64,000 nucleotides of DNA from Ferruginibacter sp. (GTDB lineage: Bacteria > Bacteroidota > Bacteroidia > Chitinophagales > Chitinophagaceae), in the NCBI GenBank assembly GCA_019638485.1, contig JAHBTP010000001.1, positions 124,001 through 188,000 of the forward strand, written 5' to 3'. Made by a program: the position numbers and the translations under genes. Of the stretch, positions 36,150-44,847 are shown in pieces; positions within the stretch are counted from its first letter, which is position 1; every line of letters begins with the position of its first letter. Under the pieces are notes generated by a model. The model was given only the letters and a program-made list of their open reading frames with translations, made no database searches and was not told the origin of the DNA.

Positions 36150-37027
36150 TGGTGTGTATTATTTAAAAAAGCTTCATAGGTATTTGTAAGCAGTGCAGCA
36201 ATGGTCATTAATCCTACTCCACCCGGAACCGGAGTAATATAGCCGGCAGTTTGAGATACTGAAGCGAAATCTACGTCGCCCTTTAGGCTATATCCCGATA
36301 ATTTTGTTTCGTCTTTAACACGCGTGATACCCACATCAATAATCACAGCACCGGCTTTAACCATTTGGGAAGTTAAAAACCCGGGTTTTCCTAATGCAGC
36401 AACGATAATATCTGCCTGGCGACAAATGTCAGGTAAGTTTTTAGTTCGGCTATGCGTTAAGGTTACTGTGCAATTTCCCGGATTATTGTTTCGGCTAAGT
36501 AAAACGCTCATGGGCCTGCCAACGATATTGCTACGTCCTATTACCACAGCATGCTTCCCTGAAGTTTCTATATGATAATGCTGAAGAAGGAGCATTATTC
36601 CCAATGGCGTTGCCGGAATAAACCCTTTTTGATCCAGCATTAATTTCCCGGCATTTACCGGATGAAAACCATCCACATCCTTATGCGGTGCTATTACACT
36701 AATAATATTTTCTTCTTTGATATGAGCAGGTAATGGTAATTGAACTAAAATGCCATCCACATGATCATCTGCATTGAGTTTCTTTATTGCCTCAATAAGT
36801 TCATATTCAGGAACGGTATCGGCTAAGCGTACTAAGGAGCTTTTAATTCCGGTTAATGCACAGTTTTTAATTTTAGAGGCAACATAGGTTTCACTGGCAC
36901 CGTCATTGCCCACTAAGATTGCAGCCAGATGAGGGGGCCTTCCTGCTTTTTCAGTGGCCTGTGTTATTTGTGTCTTTAGCTTTTCTTTTATTGCAGATGC
37001 TGCAATTTTCCCATCCAGTAAAATCAT
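36146..37027 (-). CDS. folD: Bifunctional methylenetetrahydrofolate dehydrogenase/cyclohydrolase
   Basis: The 293-residue FolD interconverts 5,10-methylene- and 10-formyl-tetrahydrofolate using NADP+. The catalytic Tyr/Lys pair is in ETYVASKIKNC, followed by the conserved VDGILVQLPLP, HKDVDGFHPVN and ATPLGIMLLL. The dinucleotide-binding motif is VVIGRSNIVGRPMSVLL, and the C-terminal GYITPVPGGVGLMTIAALL is present. It is the first gene of a folD-queE pair and is divergent from the outer-membrane protein at 37119. Confidence 0.96.
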   Translation of the reverse strand: MILLDGKIAASAIKEKLKTQITQATEKAGRPPHLAAILVGNDGASETYVASKIKNCALTGIKSSLVRLADTVPEYELIEAIKKLNADDHVDGILVQLPLPAHIKEENIISVIAPHKDVDGFHPVNAGKLMLDQKGFIPATPLGIMLLLQHYHIETSGKHAVVIGRSNIVGRPMSVLLSRNNNPGNCTVTLTHSRTKNLPDICRQADIIVAALGKPGFLTSQMVKAGAVIIDVGITRVKDETKLSGYSLKGDVDFASVSQTAGYITPVPGGVGLMTIAALLTNTYEAFLNNTHQ

Positions 37028-37118
37028 GGCGCGAATTTACCAAAGTACGGCCAATTATGGGGTAATGAAGTTTTATTTACCATTTGCAGCATTAATTTCA
37101 GTTTATTAAATCCGTATT

Positions 37119-37919
37119 ATGTCATTTATTAAATTATGGTTTAGCTTATTGTTATTACATCCTGTACTCTCATTTAGCCAGCATGGTGGGTATATGCTTC
37201 AAAGGTCATTGCCGGGAATTGAAGCGTATGGTGTTGACCCGGATGCATTTTCATTTCTTACTAATCGAGCCTCATTGGCTTCGGTTGAACAACCTGAATG
37301 TGCCTTGTTTGTTGTGCAACGCTTTATGATGAATGAATTTAGAGAATATCACGGAGTAGGTGTTTGGCCTACTTCATTAGGAAATTTGGGTGCCGCCTTT
37401 CATTATAGTCGTTTTTTAAATTTTTCTGAACAGCGATTTGAATTCGGCTATGCGCGTGCGTTAGGTACGGTTGAGGTAGGTATTGGATTTGCTTATTTTT
37501 CTGAAAAAGCTTCCGGTTATCGAAGCCTTCGTGGTATAAATGCAGCGGTGGCTATGAGAACAAGGCTGGGTACAAGATTTACTGTGGGATGGCAAGTGAT
37601 GAATTTTCCCGGAGTGCAAAATAAAACACCTGTTCATGCTATTTGGGTAGCCTCATTGGGTTTAGGATATAAGGCATCAGATGATTTCTTGCTGGCTATG
37701 GAAGTGACACATGAGCAAGAAGAGCCGATAAATGTGCATGTTGGTTTTTGTTACAATTTTCATAAATCCTTTTTTGCAAAAGGCGGTGTTCATTCAGATA
37801 TGAGTGGTTGGTATGGTGGTGCAGGATGGTTACATAATAAAATGCGTGTATTAGTAACAGTTAGTCATCATCCATTTCTCGGTATTTCGCCCGGCGTGGC
37901 ATTATTTCAGCAGTTATGA
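37119..37919 (+). CDS. Outer-membrane beta-barrel protein, possibly PorV/PorQ-like
   Basis: The 266-residue protein has a signal peptide (LLLLHPVLSFSQ). It then has regularly alternating aromatic-rich strands (GVGVWPTSLGNLGAAFHYSRF, RFEFGYARALGTVEVGIGFAY, PINVHVGFCYNF). The opening DAFSFLTNRASLASV resembles the N-terminus of PorV/PorQ/FadL-type barrels, where a conserved Asn-Pro/Arg-Ala-Ser-Leu segment forms the hatch. That resemblance is weak. Its stop overlaps the next gene in an ATGA junction, so the two products are probably made together. The function is unknown. Confidence 0.75.
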   Translation: MSFIKLWFSLLLLHPVLSFSQHGGYMLQRSLPGIEAYGVDPDAFSFLTNRASLASVEQPECALFVVQRFMMNEFREYHGVGVWPTSLGNLGAAFHYSRFLNFSEQRFEFGYARALGTVEVGIGFAYFSEKASGYRSLRGINAAVAMRTRLGTRFTVGWQVMNFPGVQNKTPVHAIWVASLGLGYKASDDFLLAMEVTHEQEEPINVHVGFCYNFHKSFFAKGGVHSDMSGWYGGAGWLHNKMRVLVTVSHHPFLGISPGVALFQQL

Positions 37920-39892
37920 AGCAGGTATTCTTGATGATATTGTCTTTTATCCTTGGTTTAATTAGCTTGGCGCAAGAAACCCGGCTGGCAGATTTTTTAG
38001 AAGCAACCGCAGTCCAAGCTGAAGAGACCACAGAAGCGGATGATGACTTTTTAATGGAGGCGGATGTTTTATTTTCCGGTAAGGTAAATTTGAATACGGT
38101 AACCGAAAGCGCGTTACGACGCATAAGCGGTGCAACTGAAGTACAGCTTGCTCACTTTTTTAAGTATAGGAAAGTTATCGGTCCTTTTTTAAGTGTTTAT
38201 GAATTGCAGGCGGTGCCGGGATGGGATATTAATCTATGCCGCAAACTTAGCCCCTACCTGACTGTTGGATATGAAGATGCCAACAATATTTCGTTAAAGA
38301 ATAGATTTAAAAGAGGCGAACATCTTTCTTTATTTCGGTTTGGCCGCGATGCCTTTGTTGGCCATGTTAAGGATACATGGTTAGGCGATGGTAATAAATT
38401 ACTTTTTCGTTATCGCTATCAATACGGCCAATTCTTTCAATGGGGTATTACCTCAGAAAAGGATGCAGGCGAGCCTTTTTTTAAAAATGGGAATAATGTA
38501 GGATTTGATTTTTATTCTGTCCACTTTTTTTTACGTCGTTATAAGTTTATTCATGCTCTTGCGTTAGGGGATTATCGTATTAATCTAGGGCAAGGCTTGT
38601 TGGTGTGGCAAAGCCTTTCATTGGGGATGGGCGCTGAAGTGTTATCAGTGAAGAGGCAAGAAGATGCCCTCCGCCCCCATCAGTCTTCGGGTGAAAATGG
38701 TTTTTTTCGAGGTGCTGCAATAACTATCGGACGAGCAGAAAAAAAAGCAACTTTTTTTATTTCACATAAGGAAATGGATGCAAACCGCACTAAGGATTCA
38801 TTCGGCACCAGCTATATAACATCCTTCCAAAATACCGGCATACACAGAACGGCTGCTGAAATGAAAAATAAGGGTATTTTAAATTGTTCTGTTGCCGGGC
38901 TCAGGGTTCAAATTCCAATTAATAATTTTGAGCTTGGAATAAACACATTGTATGCTCATTTTGGAGCTTCGATTCAAAAGGCAGATAAAGTGTATAATAA
39001 CTTTTCATTTAATGGGAATCGGCTCTTTCAGGCCAGTATAGACTATAGTTATACCTTTCGTAATATGCATCTCTTTGGCGAACTGGCAAAGGGTGATGGT
39101 TTGGCGTTATTGAGTGGCTTGATGATGAATGTGGCTACTACTGCCGATGTTGCCTTGGTTTACCGTAATTATTCACCGCGCTTTTATTCCTTATTTGGAA
39201 ATGCTTTTGGTGCAGCATCTTCACCTGTTAATGAAAAAGGGTTATATGCTGCTATTCGGGTACAATTGCATCCTCAAGTATTGTTTTCAATGTATGCTGA
39301 TTATTATAAGAATCCTTTTTTCAAATTTCGATTAAATCATATTGGGAGAGGAAGTAGTTATTTAGTAACGCTGCGTTATATGCCTCAAAAAAGAAGAACT
39401 GTAGAACTTCGTTATACATCCCGGATGTTATTAAAAAACGAAATTGGAATGAATCCTATTTCCGAAGTAGTAAGTGTTTTAAAGACGGGAATAAGATTGC
39501 ATTTTCAATTTCCTGTTAGTAATCGGGGAGATGGAAGTTGCAGGGTGGAATGGAATACCTTATCTGGTGGCACTTCAGGCTTTTTATTTTTTGCTGATGT
39601 AAAACAACGGTTACCTAAATCAACTACGTTGGGTGCTCGAATTCAGCTTTCGGGGGTTCATGACTTTGATAACCGACTGTATGTTTTTGAGCCGGGAGTA
39701 AAATATGCAGGCTCTATTGTAATGGTTAACCAATCCGGATTACGTTTTTTATTTAATGTGAACAAAATCTTCATGAGGAAAATAACCTTATCTGCAAGTA
39801 TATCCGGTGGGCTTGATGCACCAAAAACAGCCTATTCCCCTTTTTATGTTCAATCTTTAAGCTATGGTTTACAAGTTGTTTTTAAAAAATAA
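37916..39892 (+). CDS. Helix-hairpin-helix domain fused to an outer-membrane beta-barrel
   Basis: The 658 residues start with a signal peptide (SFILGLISLAQ) and an acidic linker. At about 55-120 there is a ComEA-like tandem helix-hairpin-helix: VNLNTVTESALRRISGATE, FFKYRKVIGPFLSVYELQAV and LCRKLSPYLTVG. The remaining 530 residues are amphipathic beta strands rich in Arg, Phe and Tyr (LLFRYRYQYGQFFQWG, RFNPVELRYTSRML-like segments), ending SLSYGLQVVFKK, as in a large barrel. In DNA-uptake ComEA the HhH domain binds double-stranded DNA in the periplasm. Proteins of this plan are found in Bacteroidota and, to my knowledge, have no assigned function. It is coupled by four bases to the barrel gene before it. 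Confidence 0.85.
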   Translation: MKQVFLMILSFILGLISLAQETRLADFLEATAVQAEETTEADDDFLMEADVLFSGKVNLNTVTESALRRISGATEVQLAHFFKYRKVIGPFLSVYELQAVPGWDINLCRKLSPYLTVGYEDANNISLKNRFKRGEHLSLFRFGRDAFVGHVKDTWLGDGNKLLFRYRYQYGQFFQWGITSEKDAGEPFFKNGNNVGFDFYSVHFFLRRYKFIHALALGDYRINLGQGLLVWQSLSLGMGAEVLSVKRQEDALRPHQSSGENGFFRGAAITIGRAEKKATFFISHKEMDANRTKDSFGTSYITSFQNTGIHRTAAEMKNKGILNCSVAGLRVQIPINNFELGINTLYAHFGASIQKADKVYNNFSFNGNRLFQASIDYSYTFRNMHLFGELAKGDGLALLSGLMMNVATTADVALVYRNYSPRFYSLFGNAFGAASSPVNEKGLYAAIRVQLHPQVLFSMYADYYKNPFFKFRLNHIGRGSSYLVTLRYMPQKRRTVELRYTSRMLLKNEIGMNPISEVVSVLKTGIRLHFQFPVSNRGDGSCRVEWNTLSGGTSGFLFFADVKQRLPKSTTLGARIQLSGVHDFDNRLYVFEPGVKYAGSIVMVNQSGLRFLFNVNKIFMRKITLSASISGGLDAPKTAYSPFYVQSLSYGLQVVFKK

Positions 39893-39924
39893 GATAAATA
39901 AGTTTACATACATAGGAACTATAC

Positions 39925-39956
39925 TTTTCTCCTTGCTTACTTTTTGGCTACCTTTG
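39925..39956 (+). promoter_or_regulatory. Promoter of the DUF3467 gene
   Basis: TTTT (39925-39928) and TACCTTTG (39949-39956) are separated by 20 bases. This fits the Bacteroidota -33/-7 promoter, with a leader of about 20 bases to the ATG at 39983. Confidence 0.65.
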
Positions 39957-39982
39957 ATGTTTAAAATTATAATTTCTACAGT

Positions 39983-40297
39983 ATGAGCGAAAAGGGTAAA
40001 CAGGAAAACCAGTTAAATATCGAAATAAGCGAAGAGGTTGCAGAAGGCTCTTATGCTAATTTGGCGATTATTACACATAGTCATGCAGAATTTGTTATTG
40101 ATTTTGTGAATGTGATGCCCGGTACCCCAAAAAGCAAGGTTAAGAACCGTATTATATTAACACCCTTTCATGCCAAACGCTTTATGAAGGCCATTACCGA
40201 TAATATAAAAAAGTTTGAATCTGTTAATGGAGTTATTCAGGATATGGAAAGTGTGGAGATACCTTTTACTTTTGGCGGCCCTCCGGCACAAGCATAA
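39983..40297 (+). CDS. DUF3467 protein
   Basis: The 104-residue protein is a single DUF3467 domain: GSYANLAIITHSHAEFVIDF, VMPGTPKSKVKNRIILTP and FHAKRFMKAITDNIKKFE are its hallmark segments. The family is small, cytoplasmic and widespread in Bacteroidota; its fold is thought to be an alpha/beta sandwich and its role is unknown. It has its own promoter and is convergent with radC, whose stop lies four bases away. Confidence 0.9.
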   Translation: MSEKGKQENQLNIEISEEVAEGSYANLAIITHSHAEFVIDFVNVMPGTPKSKVKNRIILTPFHAKRFMKAITDNIKKFESVNGVIQDMESVEIPFTFGGPPAQA

Positions 40298-40300
40298 TAT

Positions 40301-40993
40301 TTACAATTTGCCTTCATCTGCAAAGCTGTAATATCCTTCTTCTGATACTATAATGTGGTCAAGTATTCGCAAGTCGAGATAACTTGCTGCTAATTTCATT
40401 TTTTGTGTGAGGTTTTCATCGGCTCTGCTTGGGCACAAATTTCCGGATGGATGGTTGTGAGAAAGAATTAAGGATGTGGCTCCTTTTTCCAGTGCCTTTT
40501 TAAAGATTAGGCGAGGGTCGGCAACTGTGCCGGTAATTCCACCCTTACTTATTATTTCAAAGTGCTTTACTTTGTTTGCCTGGTTCAAAAATAGAACGGC
40601 AAATACTTCATGTGGAAAATCTTTAAGCACTTCTCTTAAATATACTGCCATATCTGAACTGCTTCTAATAGCCGGAGCAAAGGTTGGATTTCCTGCAAAA
40701 CGCCTTCTTCCTAATTCAAGGGCAGCATAAATGGTGGTGGCTTTGGCAGCACCAATTCCTTTAATTTTTTGTAAATCATGTAATGATAATTTGCCTAATT
40801 CCACCAGGTTATTTTGGCATAAAGCCAATAATTCCTTGGCTAATTCGGTTACATTTCTTTCTCGGCTTCCCTGATTAATCAAGATGGCAAGCAGTTCTGA
40901 GTCACTTATGGCATTAACTCCCTTTTGTAACATTTTTTCACGGGGGCGGTCATCAGGCGACCAGTTTTTAATTGATTTATACACGTTGTTCAT
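40301..40993 (-). CDS. radC: RadC-family JAB/MPN-domain protein
   Basis: The 230-residue protein has an N-terminal helix-hairpin-helix (LQKIKGIGAAKATTIYAALELGRR). The C-terminal JAB1/MPN domain carries the JAMM zinc motif in LSHNHPSGNLCPSRAD, with ITGTVADPRLIFKKAL before it. RadC was named as a DNA-repair protein, but that role has been questioned and the enzymatic activity is unknown. It is divergent from prs. Confidence 0.94.
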   Translation of the reverse strand: MNNVYKSIKNWSPDDRPREKMLQKGVNAISDSELLAILINQGSRERNVTELAKELLALCQNNLVELGKLSLHDLQKIKGIGAAKATTIYAALELGRRRFAGNPTFAPAIRSSSDMAVYLREVLKDFPHEVFAVLFLNQANKVKHFEIISKGGITGTVADPRLIFKKALEKGATSLILSHNHPSGNLCPSRADENLTQKMKLAASYLDLRILDHIIVSEEGYYSFADEGKL

Positions 40994-41000
40994 AACTACT

Positions 41001-41031
41001 TTTTAAATAGAAAAATTACGTTGTATTTTCG
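41001..41031 (+). promoter_or_regulatory. prs: Putative promoter of prs
   Basis: TTTT (41001-41004), a 19-base spacer and TATTTTCG (41024-41031; one base off TAnnTTTG) lie 38 bases before the prs start codon. Confidence 0.5.
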
Positions 41032-41068
41032 CGAAACTTCTTGACAATAACCGCCAACAAACGTTTAC

Positions 41069-42016
41069 ATGGATACTAATGCCAAAATTTTTTCGGGTAC
41101 CGGATCTCAATATCTTGCTGAAAAAATAGCCCGAAGATTTGGTGAACCCCTGGGAAGGGTTAATATTCAGCGATTTAGTGATGGAGAAATCGGAGTAGAG
41201 TTTAAAGAAAGCATAAGAGGCCGATTTGTGTTTTTGGTACAAAGTACTTTTGCACCTGCTGATAATTTGATGGAGCTATTACTAATGATTGATGCTGCAA
41301 AACGAGCTTCTGCATATAAAGTAATAGCAGTGATTCCTTATTATGGCTATGCACGGCAAGATAGAAAGGATAAACCTCGTGTAGCTATTGCTTCAAAACT
41401 TGTGGCAAATATGCTGGTGGCAGCCGGTGCAAACAGAGTAGTAACCATGGATTTACATGCTCCGCAAATTCAGGGTTATTTTGATATTCCTGTTGATCAC
41501 CTTGACTCGTCTGCAATTTTTATTCCTTATATCGAAAATCTGCGGCTCGAAAATCTCACTTTTGCCGCACCGGATGTAGGTTCGGCTAATCGTATCCGTG
41601 AGGTAGCCTCATTTTTTGAATGTGAAATGGTTATTTGTGATAAACATCGAAAACGGGCAAATGAAATAGCGAGCATGGTTGTAATAGGAGATGTAACAGA
41701 TAGAGATGTGGTAATCATTGACGATATATGTGATACAGGAGGTACGCTTACCAAATCAGCAGCCCTGCTTAAAGAAAAAGGAGCAAGAAGTGTACGCGCA
41801 TTAATTACACATCCGGTTTTAAGCGGGAAGGCTTATGAAAATATTGATAATAGTGTGTTGGAAGAATTGGTTGTATGTGATACCATTCCATTAAATAAGG
41901 AATCGAAGAAAATTAAAGTTTTATCTACTGATGAATTATTTGCTGTAGCTATTCGAAATGCTTACGAAAATAAAAGTATAAGCAGCTTATTTATTAGGAG
42001 CAGGGAAAGGGGATAA
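41069..42016 (+). CDS. prs: Ribose-phosphate pyrophosphokinase
   Basis: The 315-residue PRPP synthase makes phosphoribosyl pyrophosphate from ribose 5-phosphate and ATP, feeding purine, pyrimidine, His and NAD synthesis. Recognisable parts are the opening KIFSGTGSQYLAEKIARRFG and RFSDGEI, then YYGYARQDRKDKPRV (ATP-binding flexible loop). VTMDLHAPQIQGYFDIPVD and the PRPP-binding loop VVIIDDICDTGGTLTKSA complete the set. Its length and motifs are normal for class I enzymes. The L25 gene follows 127 bases later with its own promoter box. Confidence 0.97.
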   Translation: MDTNAKIFSGTGSQYLAEKIARRFGEPLGRVNIQRFSDGEIGVEFKESIRGRFVFLVQSTFAPADNLMELLLMIDAAKRASAYKVIAVIPYYGYARQDRKDKPRVAIASKLVANMLVAAGANRVVTMDLHAPQIQGYFDIPVDHLDSSAIFIPYIENLRLENLTFAAPDVGSANRIREVASFFECEMVICDKHRKRANEIASMVVIGDVTDRDVVIIDDICDTGGTLTKSAALLKEKGARSVRALITHPVLSGKAYENIDNSVLEELVVCDTIPLNKESKKIKVLSTDELFAVAIRNAYENKSISSLFIRSRERG

Positions 42017-42117
42017 AATATATTTGATATAGCATATTGAATATCAGGTTGTTGCCTAAGTTTTTGAACCTCATACAATTCCTTTTCTTTTATCTCTCCT
42101 TTTTGTGAGGAAACATC

Positions 42118-42125
42118 TATCTTTG
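42118..42125 (+). promoter_or_regulatory. rplY: -7 box of the L25 gene
   Basis: TATCTTTG is an exact TAnnTTTG match, 18 bases before the ATG at 42144. A TTTG at 42102 is too close (12 bases) to be a standard -33 element. Confidence 0.55.
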
Positions 42126-42143
42126 CGCCTCAAAATTTTTTTT

Positions 42144-42782
42144 ATGAACACAATTACAATCGAAGGACAATTGAGGACCGAAAGCGGAAAAAAAGCCACC
42201 CGCCAACTTCGCTCTCAACAACTCGTGCCAGGTGTAATTTATGGTGGTGAAAAAGAAGTAAACTTTTCAGCTCCGTTAGCAGCATTCAGGCCGGTAGTGT
42301 ACACATCTCAGTTTTTGATTTGTGAAATTAATGTAGATGGTAAAAGCCATCGCTGCATTTTAAAAGACCTGCAATTTGATAAGGTTACAGATAGCCTTGC
42401 TCATGTAGATTTTTTGGAGCTTTCTGATAATAAGAAAGTTATTGCCACCTTACCATTAAAATTTACCGGAACTCCTGCAGGTGTTAAAGCTGGAGGTAAG
42501 CTGGTAACAAAAATGAAGGGTCTGAAGATAAAAACATATCCAAAATATCTTACAGAGGCTATTGAAGTTGATTTAACTAATTTGGAATTGAACGGTAACG
42601 TACGTGTTGAGGATGTTAAGGTAGAAAATATGGAGATTATGAATTCTCCGCGTATTCCCATTGCTTCTGTTACTATGACTCGTCAGTTAAAACAAGAAGA
42701 AGCTACTGCACCTAAAGCTGCTGAAGGCGGGGATGCTGCTAAGGCTGCTCCGGCTAAGGCTGCAGGTACCGACAAAAAATAA
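42144..42782 (+). CDS. rplY: 50S ribosomal protein L25 (Ctc/TL5 form)
   Basis: Starting at 42144 (MNTITIEGQLRTESGKKATR), the product has 212 residues; the frame is open to 42105 but that part covers the promoter. The N-terminal L25 domain, which binds 5S rRNA, includes LRSQQLVPGVIYGG and KSHRCILKDLQFDKVTDSLAHVDF split across a strand pair. The C-terminal TL5-type beta domain runs from about residue 95. The last 25 residues are an Ala/Lys-rich tail (GGDAAKAAPAKAAGTDKK), common in Bacteroidota. Confidence 0.95.
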   Translation: MNTITIEGQLRTESGKKATRQLRSQQLVPGVIYGGEKEVNFSAPLAAFRPVVYTSQFLICEINVDGKSHRCILKDLQFDKVTDSLAHVDFLELSDNKKVIATLPLKFTGTPAGVKAGGKLVTKMKGLKIKTYPKYLTEAIEVDLTNLELNGNVRVEDVKVENMEIMNSPRIPIASVTMTRQLKQEEATAPKAAEGGDAAKAAPAKAAGTDKK

Positions 42783-42802
42783 AATAATCATTTTGAGTAT
42801 TA

Positions 42803-42833
42803 AAAAAGGCCTCCAAGAAATGGAGGTCTTTTT
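42803..42833 (+). terminator. Rho-independent terminator after L25
   Basis: AAAAGGCCTCC pairs with GGAGGTCTTTT (one G-T pair) around a seven-base loop and is followed by T residues, about 20 bases after the stop codon. Confidence 0.85.
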
Positions 42834-42889
42834 ATTAATATATTAATGAATTCATTTACTAATTACGGGCTTACATCCCCTCAAATGCC

Positions 42890-42897
42890 TACCTTTG
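42890..42897 (+). promoter_or_regulatory. yidC: -7 box of yidC
   Basis: TACCTTTG is an exact match to TAnnTTTG, 22 bases before the yidC ATG at 42920. The -33 region has no clear TTTG. Confidence 0.5.
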
Positions 42898-42919
42898 GCA
42901 CCGCTAAAAAAGAATATTC

Positions 42920-44770
42920 ATGGGAATGGATCGGAACACCCTGATTGGGTTTGGTTTATTAGGTTTATTACTGATTGGAATGTTTGTGATTAACAGCCGC
43001 AGCAGGTTGTCTTATGAAGCTGAGCAAAAACGGATTGCAGATTCAATTGAACTCACCAAACCCAAACCGGATCCCAAGATGGCCCTTGTTGATTCACTGA
43101 AGGCGGATTCAATGAGGGTGGCTGCATCTTCTCAAACTTCGTTACAAGCTCAAATTCCTCAACAGGAATATATTGTTGAGAATGATGTAGTAAAAATTAC
43201 TTTTTCAAATAAGGGAGCACAACCTGTAGCGGTGGAATTAAAAAAGTTTAAGCGACCAAATGGGCAGCCTTTATTATTGCAAAAAGGAAATTTTAATAAG
43301 TTTACCTATGCATTTAATTCAGGAGAAAATCAGACAGCTCAATCGGAGAATATAATATTTTCTTCTGAACCGGTAAAGAAAAATGAGGATGGAAGTCAAT
43401 CTCTGCTTTTTTTCTTAGGTGATTCATCTGGCAAACAGATTGCACACCGATATACGCTTCGACCGGGTAGTTATATGCTTGATTTTGATATCGAGGTGTA
43501 TAATTCAGGGCTTTTTGGCCAAAATGAAATAAATATTTTATGGCAGGCAGAAGCGCCGCAATTAGAAGGCGATTTTAATTTTGAAAAGATGCAAACGAAT
43601 GTTTGTTATCTCGAAGATGGTAGTTATGATTTTGAACGGATAGGTGCATCAGATGATGATATCAAATTTAAGAGACCGGTTGATTGGGTTGTATTACGCC
43701 AACAGTTTTTTGGAACAGGACTGATAGCAAAGAGTAAACTAAAGAATGTTCAAACTGATATAAAGGCTCCGGCAGATAGCAACCAGGCGTTTATTGCCAG
43801 AACAATTACCCGTGCTAAAGTGGATATCGGAGCATCAGGAAAAACGGCATTACAATATTATTTTGGTCCCAGTGATTATAAAATTTTGAAGTCATATAAC
43901 ATAGGCCTGGAAGATATTGTACCTTATGGAAGTGGTGTGTTTGCTTTTGTAAAATATATCAATCGGTATATTTTGCTTCCGGTGTTTGATTTCTTCAATG
44001 GGTTTATGAGTAGTATGGGATTGGTTATTTTACTACTCACGTTTTTTATTAGGCTGTTTACTGCACCAATGTTATATAAGAGTTATTTGAGCGGTGCAAA
44101 GATGAGGGCACTCAAACCTGAAGTAGATGCGTTAAAGAAGAAATTTACAGATCCTAAGACCAAAACACTCGATCAGCAAGCTTTTGGTATGGAGCAGATG
44201 AAATTATGGAGAAGCGCAGGCGTAAGCCCATTAGGTGGTTGTATTCCGGGATTATTACAAGTGCCTATATTCATGTCACTATATTATTTCTTTCAGGCAA
44301 ATATTGATTTAAGAGGGAAGTCGTTTTTATGGGCAAAAGATTTGGCGGTTTTTGACTCTATTTATCAAATACCTTTTTCTATTCCATTTTATGGTAACCA
44401 TGTAAGTTTATTTACACTAACGGCGGTTATCACCAGCTTGATTATTTCGGTGTACAGTATGTCGCAAATGCAAGACAACAGTAACCCAATGATGAAGTAT
44501 TTGCCTTATTTCTTTCCAATACTTTTATTGGGTGTATTTAATAATCTTCCTGCGGCACTCACATGGTATTATACCGTATCGAATGTAATTACTTTGATTA
44601 TGCAGGTAATTATTCAAAAGTATATTATAAACCATGAAAAGATTCTTGCTCAAATAAATGAAAACATGAAAAAGCCGGCTAAGAAAAGTAAACTGGCTGA
44701 ACGTATTGAAGCTATGCAGGCCCAACAGCAGAAGATTCAGGAGATGAAAAAGAAAACCGGTAATAAGTAA
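42920..44770 (+). CDS. yidC: Membrane protein insertase YidC
   Basis: The 616-residue protein has an N-terminal membrane helix (MDRNTLIGFGLLGLLLIGMF) and a large periplasmic beta domain to about residue 340. The conserved insertase core follows: FFNGFMSSMGLVILLLTFFI, LSGAKMRALKPEVDALKKKF, SPLGGCIPGLLQVPIFMSLYYF and LPAALTWYYTVSNVITLIMQ. A basic C-terminal tail (KKPAKKSKLAERIEAMQAQQ) can contact ribosomes. YidC inserts membrane proteins with or without SecYEG. A second in-frame ATG at 42926 (MDRNTL) is closer to the usual family start. Confidence 0.96.
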   Translation: MGMDRNTLIGFGLLGLLLIGMFVINSRSRLSYEAEQKRIADSIELTKPKPDPKMALVDSLKADSMRVAASSQTSLQAQIPQQEYIVENDVVKITFSNKGAQPVAVELKKFKRPNGQPLLLQKGNFNKFTYAFNSGENQTAQSENIIFSSEPVKKNEDGSQSLLFFLGDSSGKQIAHRYTLRPGSYMLDFDIEVYNSGLFGQNEINILWQAEAPQLEGDFNFEKMQTNVCYLEDGSYDFERIGASDDDIKFKRPVDWVVLRQQFFGTGLIAKSKLKNVQTDIKAPADSNQAFIARTITRAKVDIGASGKTALQYYFGPSDYKILKSYNIGLEDIVPYGSGVFAFVKYINRYILLPVFDFFNGFMSSMGLVILLLTFFIRLFTAPMLYKSYLSGAKMRALKPEVDALKKKFTDPKTKTLDQQAFGMEQMKLWRSAGVSPLGGCIPGLLQVPIFMSLYYFFQANIDLRGKSFLWAKDLAVFDSIYQIPFSIPFYGNHVSLFTLTAVITSLIISVYSMSQMQDNSNPMMKYLPYFFPILLLGVFNNLPAALTWYYTVSNVITLIMQVIIQKYIINHEKILAQINENMKKPAKKSKLAERIEAMQAQQQKIQEMKKKTGNK

Positions 44771-44847
44771 GGTGTTCTAAGTACGGATTTCTTTCAATTA
44801 TTTTAGTTTTTTCTTGGTGTTAACCGGCTTATTTAATTTTACAGCAA

